Shown one piece after another: positions 57,609 through 64,000 of a stretch of DNA of 64,000 nt. This DNA is from Pseudopyrenochaeta lycopersici (lineage: Eukaryota; Ascomycota; Dothideomycetes; Pleosporales; Pseudopyrenochaetaceae). Where the stretch lies: contig NHZP01000006.1 of the NCBI GenBank assembly GCA_003313425.1, forward strand, positions 496,001 through 560,000, read 5' to 3'. The translations under genes were made by a program, and so were the position numbers. Within the stretch, counting starts at the first letter, position 1; each line of letters opens with the position of its first letter. The notes beneath the pieces were generated by a model. It ran no database searches. It was not told the DNA's origin and worked only from the letters and a program-made list of their open reading frames with translations.

Positions 57609-58355
57609 CTAGACCGCCTCCTCGGAAAAAGCTGACTCGATGGGCTTGTCCATGAATGCAGCATGGCCCAGGACAGTGACACCAGAGGCTCCAATCAGCC
57701 AGAGAACGGTGCCAAAGGGCGAGGCCCACAGGCCAAGAGGAATTGCAATGATGAAGAGGGTCGCATAGAGCTGGGAGGTGGTGGCGCGCCAGCTGGCGAC
57801 TTGGAGGTCATTGCCCTCGAGCTTGCCGATGCCGAACATGCCGCCGACGACGAAGCAAATGACGAAGAGCAGCAGCAGGTTTGTGAGCAAGCTGTAGATG
57901 CTGAGCATGACGAAGACAGCGGCATAGTTGCTCGAGAAGTAGCCCAGGTTGTAGTTGACTCTGCTTTGCACCTCGCTGAAGTTGGCCGGCTTGGAGACGC
58001 GCTTGACGTCGAGGAACTCGGAGATGGGGCGCAGGTTGGCGAAGCGGGAGGACACGGATGTGGAGCGCAGGCCATCAAAGCGGCCGGAGAGGTTCATGCG
58101 GGACGTCAGGGCATCGATGGGGATGCTGAAGCGCGACATGGCGGCGGAGAGGCGGGTGCTGGGGTTGTGAGTGGGCAGGGGCGGTTGCTGGGGCGCGTGA
58201 ACGGGCAGGAGCGGTTGCTGAGGCTCGTCAATAGGCAGGAGCGGCTGCTGAGGCTCGTCGGTAGGCAGGAGCGGCTGCTGCTGGGCTTGGAAATCTGCGT
58301 TGGACGTCATGGTCAGCTGGTGATGGTGGTAGAGGGTGGATTGCGCTGTGGACAT
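57609..58355 (-). CDS. PRA1 (prenylated Rab acceptor/Yip3) family membrane protein
   Basis: Single exon, 248 residues. The N-terminal third is repetitive: about four copies of a ten-residue unit, QQPLLPTDEP-like, encoded by a 30-bp tandem repeat at 58171-58281. The PRA1 domain follows: RVNYNLGYFSSNYAAVFVML, four hydrophobic helices in two hairpins (AVFVMLSIYSLLTNLLLLFV, then LFIIAIPLGLWASPFGTVLW and on), and a short acidic tail. PRA1 proteins bind prenylated Rab GTPases at ER/Golgi and endosomes and help deliver them to membranes. Met16 (MTSNADFQ) is a possible alternative start. Divergent from the Erj5 gene across 550 bp. Confidence 0.9.
   Translation of the reverse strand: MSTAQSTLYHHHQLTMTSNADFQAQQQPLLPTDEPQQPLLPIDEPQQPLLPVHAPQQPPLPTHNPSTRLSAAMSRFSIPIDALTSRMNLSGRFDGLRSTSVSSRFANLRPISEFLDVKRVSKPANFSEVQSRVNYNLGYFSSNYAAVFVMLSIYSLLTNLLLLFVICFVVGGMFGIGKLEGNDLQVASWRATTSQLYATLFIIAIPLGLWASPFGTVLWLIGASGVTVLGHAAFMDKPIESAFSEEAV
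58171..58281. repeat. 30-bp tandem repeat in PRA1 gene
   Basis: Units of GGCAGGAGCGGTTGCTGAGG-type sequence start near 58172, 58202, 58232 and 58262. Two are nearly identical (one base and one short difference); each encodes ten residues. Confidence 0.85.
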
Positions 58356-58905
58356 GTGGCCTTTTGGACCATGGCCGGATGCAAACTTTTAGCAAAAGTG
58401 GCTGCCTTACAGATATTGCGCGAGGCGTAAGAGAGACTGGAGAGCTTACGCGGCCGGACAGAGGTCAGATGGAGGAGGAGTCGTGTGCGGGTTGAGGCAG
58501 CCTGTGGTTATTTGAAGACGACAACTTTTGCTGGCCCCTGCCGCGCATCTCCCAAGCTAGGGTCGCGCTGGTCCGGCCCAAGCCACAAAGCGCTCCGTCA
58601 GCTCCCTAGCCGAGCCTCACATGCCAGGGCCGCGAGAGGACACCTTGGGGGTTTTTTGGTTTCGTGCAGGTAGGAGAGCGAAGAGGGCCAGCAGCAGCCC
58701 CGGGAAGAAACTGCCATCTTTATCCCTCAAGCCCTCACCATCCTGTGCTCCCCCGCCTCTGCACCCGCCCAGGCTTGATTGGGCCACGTCCAGTCGCTCC
58801 ACCCGCTGCATCGCACTACTTGACATTTGCCCGCACAAGCCTGCAGCGTCTCCCCATCACTCGCGGCACTGCCAACTTCTCCAGGCCCTCTGCACCATCC
58901 CAGCC
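58356..58905. promoter_or_regulatory. Shared divergent promoter, PRA1 / Erj5
   Basis: 550 bp between two opposing start codons; no site assigned. Confidence 0.4.
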
Positions 58906-60282
58906 ATGAGGTCCCACGCCCTCGTCGCATTGGTTCTGTGCCTCTTTGCAGCTTTCGCGGCTGCCTGGACAAAAGAGGGTGCGTCTTACCCAATTGCCCC
59001 CTTCCCTGAACGCCTGGCCGCGTCGTGTCCCGGCCATGCACACCCTCCCCACATCAGACGCATCCAGCTAGAGCTGCGAGCTTAGCTGACATGACTGTGC
59101 AGACCACGAAATCTTCCGCCTCCGCGATGAAGTCGCTACTGCCGAGGGCGCCAACATCACCTTCTACGACCTGCTCGGCGTCAAGCCCGGTGCATCGCAG
59201 GACGAATTGACCAAGGCCTACCGCAAGAAGTCGCGCGAACTCCACCCCGACAAGGCCCGCCAGGTCTTTGTCGCCAACTATGCGAAGAACAACAAGAAGA
59301 AGGGCAAGACGCCCGGCGTCAAGGTCTCCAAGGGCCCCTCCAAGAAGGAGATTGACGCCCACATGAAGAAGGTCACCTCGAGCTACCAGAGGCTGTCTGT
59401 TGTTGCCAACATCCTCAAGGGCTCCGAGCGAGAGCGCTATGATCACTTTTTGAGGAACGGCTTCCCCGCTTGGAGAGGCACTGGCTACTACTATGAGCGC
59501 TTCCGCCCTGGTCTCGGCTCTGTTGTGCTTGGTCTGTTGGTCGTCATGGGCGGCGGCTTCCACTACTTTGCTCTCCTCATGGGCTGGAGACGCCGAAGAG
59601 AATTCGTCGAGAGGTACATCCGACATGCGCGCAAGACGGCTTGGGGCGATGAGACGGCCATTCAGGGCATCCCGGGCGTCGATGCCGCCCCCGTGAACAC
59701 CCAGCAATTTGAAACCGATTCTCCAGAAGACACCCCCGACGAAATGGTCCCAAGAAACCGCCGTGAGAAGCGCGCCATGGAAAAGGAGCAAAAGAAGGGG
59801 AAAAAGGTGCAGGCTGCAAGGAAGGCTCGAATTGAGGGCATTAGCACTCCGGTCGAAGCAGAGATCGTTTCTGGTCCCCAAGGAGCCAAGAAGCGCATCG
59901 TGGCAGAGAACGGCAAGGTTCTTATTGTTGACTCGGTTGGCAACGTCTTTCTGGAAGAGGAGACTGAGGATGGCGTCAAGGGAGAGTTCTTGCTCGACGT
60001 AAGTACCCACAGAAACGCATACAAATGCGCACAGACTAACAAAGAAGCAAGCCCGACGAGGAATCCAAGCCCACCATTTACGATACGCTCCTATTCAAGC
60101 TACCCAAGTACGTCTACAATCAATCGGTTGGCCGTGTGCTAGGCAAGAAGGAGCTGGTCGAGGAACCCCTCCTCGACTCGTCTGATCTGCCCGAAGATGA
60201 GGCTGCTATCCAGTCTGCCACCGCACCGAACCTCAACGGCGAGGCCAGGAAGCGCAAGGCCAAGGCTAGGAATGGCAGGTAG
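58906..60282 (+). CDS. ERJ5: ER membrane J-domain co-chaperone, Erj5-like
   Basis: Three exons: 58906-58978, 59103-59998, 60052-60282; 399 residues. A signal peptide opens the protein ([19 protein letters not shown]). The lumenal J domain follows: [20 protein letters not shown] and [10 protein letters not shown] with the HPD motif, then [15 protein letters not shown] single transmembrane segment ([20 protein letters not shown]) precedes a basic anchor GWRRRREF. The rest is a cytosolic tail rich in Lys/Arg/Glu, ending [13 protein letters not shown]. This J-protein stimulates the ER-lumenal Hsp70 Kar2/BiP; yeast Erj5 has the same order. Phase-1 intron 1 lies just after the signal sequence. Confidence 0.92.
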
Positions 60283-61041
60283 CCTGTTTTGCATTGGTTG
60301 CTTGCGAATCTTGTGCTTTTGTTACCTGGAGTATTAGACCAAAAGTTTGTTCCATCCCCTGCAAGCATACGTGTAAGATAGAGCGATAGACGATAAAACA
60401 AAGTACCGCATAGGCACGGCGTACGTTTTATTTATATGCAATAAACCTTTTTTTTTTCTCTGGGGCACTTGGTGATGCTAGAATGACCACTTTCATTACA
60501 AATTCACTATTTCACAGTTTCACGTTTCTAAACGTACACCTTGCAATGCGAATCCTGAATCTAACCGCCTTCAAACGCCAATTCGTCATCCCAATATACA
60601 GATAAAGGGAAAAATGAAAATAAAATAGATAGGCAGGGTGATTGCTCACTGCAATATAGAGCAAGAAGCGAACGAAAGAAAGAAAAAAAATAATAACAGT
60701 GTCGTAGGCTCGGCACCGGAAAGCGGTGCCACAAGATGGAGATGGACGAAAACAACTTGCATACCCGCTCATGCAGGCTGCCTCAACACCGATATCAGTA
60801 GGTTGCGCAAGGGTAACCAAAACAACAGCTAATCTCGCAAAGCGTGATAAAACGTCGGTCTGCCCGAGGGCCAACTGTTGTCCATCCTTGCCAGCAAAGA
60901 ATGCTGTTTCCTCTTCGACACCGCCTTGAAGACACGCTCCAATCCAACCGCACAAACAAAACGATAGATCGGTGACATAGTCTTACTTTGGTCGTTTTCG
61001 CTCGACGCCCTTTGCCTCAAGGACTGCCGCTCGAGGTCTCT
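60283..61041. other. Convergent 3' intergenic region
   Basis: 760 bp between the convergent Erj5 and CSI2-like genes. It contains A- and T-rich runs typical of 3' untranslated regions and no domain-bearing ORF. Confidence 0.5.
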
Positions 61042-62229
61042 CTAAAACCTTTCCCGCGACCCACTGCCGTGGTTTTCGAACAAGTCTTCGAGATAGGCGC
61101 TCGGTGCGCGTCCACCTGCCACGCTCGTTCCGCCGGGAACATTGAGTGACAGCTGGCTCATATCATCGTGACCTTGGCCATAGACGCCGCTCCTTGTGTT
61201 GCCAGGAGCGCCGAGGGTTGCAACGCTATTGCGGTTGTAGACGGACAGGCCATCTCGCGATGGAGGAGCACGGTCGTATCCCCGAGAAGGTGGCAGAGAG
61301 GGTGAATGCGGAGGTGATATACCGGATCTTGCGCTGAAGCGATTTCCAGGGGTGGCCAGAGAATTCACCGAAAGATTCTGTCCATGTCCGCCGATATGTG
61401 TCATTGGCGATCCAGAAGCAGGTGCGGCAGTGCCAGAAGCATAGTAGCCCGCAGGCAGATAGCTCGAGGACCGGTTCGCCACCGAGTCTCGAGGACCGGC
61501 AGCTCCACCGGCAGTAGGAGAGAAGAAGAGCGACGACTGCGACTTGGGAGGGGTCCCGCCGGGCGCCTGTGCGAATGGCTTCATGCCCTTGGAACTGCCA
61601 ATAGGAGCAGCAGCCAGATGGTCCAGAGACATGGTGGAGTTTGCACCAACGACATTGTACATGCCGCGCTTCTTGCCGGGGACGGCTGACATAGCCTTGA
61701 TATCGGCTAGGTTTTGAGCGGTAGCAGCGCGCTTGACAGAGCGATGCAACGACCAGGCCACAAGGCCGCGCCATGCGAGCACGGCGGCACCGAAGAAAGC
61801 GAGTATGGCGCCGACGCAGATGAAGACGGTTCCATCGGGAAGATCTGACTTTTGCATAAACGGTGCTGCAGCCGTGTCTGGGACTTTCTGGTCGGGGATA
61901 CCAACGCCGGCAAGGGTGGGGAGGCCTGAAAGGTGGATACCGTTTCCTTGAGAGACTGTGGGGAAGGCGTTGTTGGTCGTGGGGCTGCTGGCGGCAGACG
62001 TCGCTGGAGCGTTGCTCGACTGCGGCCGGTCAGTCTGCGTCTGGGCTGATTGTCGAGCGCTCGACTGCTGTGATCTAGCGGAGGTGGCTGCGGGTGCGCT
62101 TGTTGCCGATTGCTCTCCTTGTCCGTCGGGCTGTGAGAGAGAGGACAGATTTGGCAGGTTGTTGCCTTGTGCGAGGGCCGAAGGCGCGACGGCGAGCAGC
62201 ACGCCCACCAGGGCTATCGAGGGTCGCAT
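61042..62229 (-). CDS. CSI2-like single-pass membrane protein (cell-wall related)
   Basis: Single exon, 395 residues. A signal peptide (MRPSIALVGVLLAVAPSALA) is followed by a Ser/Thr/Gln/Ala-rich, probably O-mannosylated outside part of about 120 residues. The conserved juxtamembrane block is GIPDQKVPDTAAAPFMQKSD, then the transmembrane helix GTVFICVGAILAFFGAAVLA, then WRGLVAWSLHRSVKRA. The long cytosolic tail is Ser/Pro/Gly-rich with repeated SP and SG motifs, ending ENHGSGSRERF. The block and topology match the fungal CSI2 group; yeast CSI2 was named for a chitin-synthesis-related phenotype and its biochemical role is not settled. Divergent from Fcf1. Confidence 0.8.
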   Translation of the reverse strand: MRPSIALVGVLLAVAPSALAQGNNLPNLSSLSQPDGQGEQSATSAPAATSARSQQSSARQSAQTQTDRPQSSNAPATSAASSPTTNNAFPTVSQGNGIHLSGLPTLAGVGIPDQKVPDTAAAPFMQKSDLPDGTVFICVGAILAFFGAAVLAWRGLVAWSLHRSVKRAATAQNLADIKAMSAVPGKKRGMYNVVGANSTMSLDHLAAAPIGSSKGMKPFAQAPGGTPPKSQSSLFFSPTAGGAAGPRDSVANRSSSYLPAGYYASGTAAPASGSPMTHIGGHGQNLSVNSLATPGNRFSARSGISPPHSPSLPPSRGYDRAPPSRDGLSVYNRNSVATLGAPGNTRSGVYGQGHDDMSQLSLNVPGGTSVAGGRAPSAYLEDLFENHGSGSRERF

Positions 62230-62913
62230 GGCAAAGCGTTGTGAGCGAGAGTGGGTAGGTGAGGTCGTGGGCGGACTGATGGCTCAGGAGTCGACGGCCA
62301 AACTGCTCAAGATCCAGGGGCACGGGGACACGGGGCAAGGAGGAGAGCGAGAGCGAGAGCAGAGGCGAGTTGCCAGTGGTATCGATGGAGGGGGCAGACG
62401 ATGCGAAACGAATGGCGGGCAGAGAAGGGTCTGTCTGAGAGTATGGGGATGGAGTGCTGCAGGGGCGGAGTGTCGAGGATCCGCTGGGCAACCAAAGTCT
62501 GAGCGCCTGGTTCGCTTGGTGTTTGGCACGGGCTAGCGATCGGAATGGCAGGATTCAACGCAGGGTAGACTCGCGAATTGGCGGCAGAGTATTGCGCGTC
62601 CTTCTGCCCAGGCAAATTGCACTGTGCGCTGCTGTGCGGAGAGCCCAAGTGTGTGTGTGTGTGCTTGTGCACGTGTTTTGCAGGCAAAATTGGCAGTAAA
62701 CACGGCGGCTGTCAAAAAGTGACCCTGCGTCGAGTTGCTGCTGCTGCTATTCCTGGCTGCGCGAGGGCTTGGGGCGGCGCTGCTTAGCGTCGGCGCTCTG
62801 TGGTGGCTGTTCGCCGACCCGTCCGAAATCTTGGCGTATGCATTTGCTCCACCAAAAAGTTGACTTGCTCTGCAGCCCGTGCCATTGCGCCAGCCCAGGA
62901 CCACGCCGCAATC
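62230..62913. promoter_or_regulatory. Shared divergent promoter, CSI2-like / Fcf1
   Basis: 684 bp between opposing starts, with a short GT run near 62650. Confidence 0.4.
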
Positions 62914-63060
62914 ATGGGTATCCAGAAGAGAACGCGCAAGTTCGGGCAGATGAAGAGGCTCATCGGTCAGTCGTTTGCTGCTACCATGTGTGTGGACGTG
63001 AGCATTGCTAACACTCACAGGCCAACGCGATGCCAGACTGTATGCCACTTTGCGCCCCGC

Positions 63061-63123
<63 letters not shown>

Positions 63124-63749
63124 ACTGGGTCATGTAGACAAAAGAACCAGATGGCAGGCCAAGCAGAAGCAAAGAAGAAAGAAGAGCAGAACCAGGCAAA
63201 GCGAGAAATGTACGTCGCCCTCATCCGTCAGCCACACTGCACACGCTGCAACCATACATGTGTATGCAACCCAGTACAGCCAGCGCCTAACACCCTCCCA
63301 GTCCCCAAGTCTCCTCAGCCCTCTTCTTCCAAGCCAATACTGCCCTCGGGCCTCCCTACTCGGTCCTCGTCGACACCAATTTCCTCTCCCACACCGTCCA
63401 CGCAAAGCTCGAGCTTGACAAGGCCCTCATGGACCTCTTGTACGCCAAAGCCACGCCCATAATAACCACCTGCGTAATGGCCGAGTTGGAGAAACTCGGT
63501 CCCAAGTATCGCATCGCGCTGAGGATTGCGAGAGACGAGCGCTGGGAACGACTAAAATGTGATCACAAGGGCACCTATGCCGATGATTGTATTGTCGAAA
63601 GGGTCATGAAGCATCGAATCTATCTCGTCGCTACAAACGATCGGGATTTGAAGAGAAGGATCAGAAAGATTCCTGGTGTACCCATTGTATCCGTGGCAAA
63701 GGGCAAATACGTCATTGAAAGATTACCCGACGTGCCGGACAGCAGGTAA
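62914..63749 (+). CDS. FCF1: rRNA-processing PIN-domain protein Fcf1 (U3 processome)
   Basis: Four exons: 62914-62965, 63021-63039 (19 nt), 63138-63209, 63302-63749; 196 residues. The start GIQKRTRKFGQMKRLIGQRD is split twice by introns. The PIN domain carries the four acidic residues: VDTNFL, CVMAELEKLG, ADDCIVERV and NDRDLKRR, ending GVPIVSVAKGKYVIERLPDV. Fcf1 belongs to the small-subunit processome and is needed for early cleavages of the pre-18S rRNA. Size matches yeast Fcf1 (189). A (CA)26 run fills much of intron 2. All exons join in frame. Confidence 0.95.
63069..63120. repeat. (CA)26 dinucleotide microsatellite in Fcf1 intron 2
   Basis: Perfect CA run lying between the donor at 63040 and a CTGAC branch site at 63121, with the acceptor at 63137. 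Confidence 0.95.
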
Positions 63750-64000
63750 AAAAAAAACAGAATTAACGTGTGACCTGAATGGGGGAAGAATTAAAAATCT
63801 AGAATAACATGCATAGCAAAGGCGTTTGGATAATGAGTGGTATAGAACTCTATTTGGGTAGTGGCATAGAAGCTCATTTGAGGATATTTGGCGATTGGGA
63901 CTTTCCAAATCATGTCCAAATCCATTCAACCGTTGAGGAAAACCAGTCAAATTGCTGGTATGGGGAGACAGGTACATGGCATTATGTTCGTCTATTCATC
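63750..64000. other. 3' flank of Fcf1
   Basis: 251 bp after the stop codon, with an A-run and no ORF of interest on the plus strand. Confidence 0.5.

Noticed and set aside
57663..58430. 255-codon plus-strand frame opposite PRA1
   Set aside because: Antisense shadow of a well-supported gene with strong codon bias.
59054..60010. 318-codon minus-strand frame opposite Erj5
   Set aside because: Antisense shadow; hydrophobic stretches come from the complement of the Lys/Glu-rich tail.

Overview
The window is nuclear DNA of a filamentous ascomycete (Pezizomycotina). Nearly all introns are 42-170 nt with GT-AG ends and CTAAC/CTGAC-type branch sites, and the gene set is fungal: Cym1, Erj5, a Gts1/Ucp3-like ArfGAP, a CSI2-like wall protein, a CorA-like domain protein and Fcf1. 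A Dothideomycete (perhaps Pleosporales) is my inference from protein style; nothing here proves the order. There is no rRNA, CRISPR array, origin or prokaryotic element, and I recognised no tRNA.

Layout. 1-4.1 kb has no recognisable gene. 4.1-16.9 kb is a housekeeping block: CAMK-like kinase (-), nitronate monooxygenase (-), taxilin (-) divergent from the mitochondrial presequence protease Cym1 (+), and an M20 peptidase (-). 16.9-32.4 kb is an accessory, stop-rich, gene-poor island. It holds a TIR element (18849-19754) with a second, hAT-like element nested in it (19079-19552), a pair of diverged small Cys-rich paralogues (about 20.9 and 23.1 kb), a seven-exon CorA-like domain gene (24.9-27.2 kb) and an FKBP12-type isomerase. 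32.5-44.0 kb carries a 2OG-Fe(II) dioxygenase, a 1155-residue RING protein, a Ser-rich conserved protein and a SWIM zinc-finger protein. 44.0-50.4 kb is again sparse, with one short bZIP gene. 50.4-64.0 kb is dense: ArfGAP, a small Gly-rich membrane protein, a J-domain protein, a conserved disordered protein lying 29 bp below a PRA1 gene, ER J-protein Erj5, a CSI2-like protein and the rRNA-processing PIN protein Fcf1.

Several genes serve vesicle traffic or proteostasis (taxilin, ArfGAP, PRA1, Erj5, second J protein, Cym1, FKBP), but they have scattered orientations and no sign of a cluster. Three divergent pairs share short promoters: taxilin/Cym1, PRA1/Erj5 and CSI2-like/Fcf1.

Gene spans below cover all exons; exon coordinates are in the evidence. 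They come from reading splice sites by eye and checking that reading frames join. The most unusual things are the nested transposons with telomere-like interior, the 4-nt and 6-nt coding exons of the J-domain gene, the 17-nt and 19-nt exons of the ArfGAP and Fcf1 genes, the (CA)26 tract inside an Fcf1 intron, the FKBP12 with a mitochondrial-like leader and the small Cys-rich paralogue pair.
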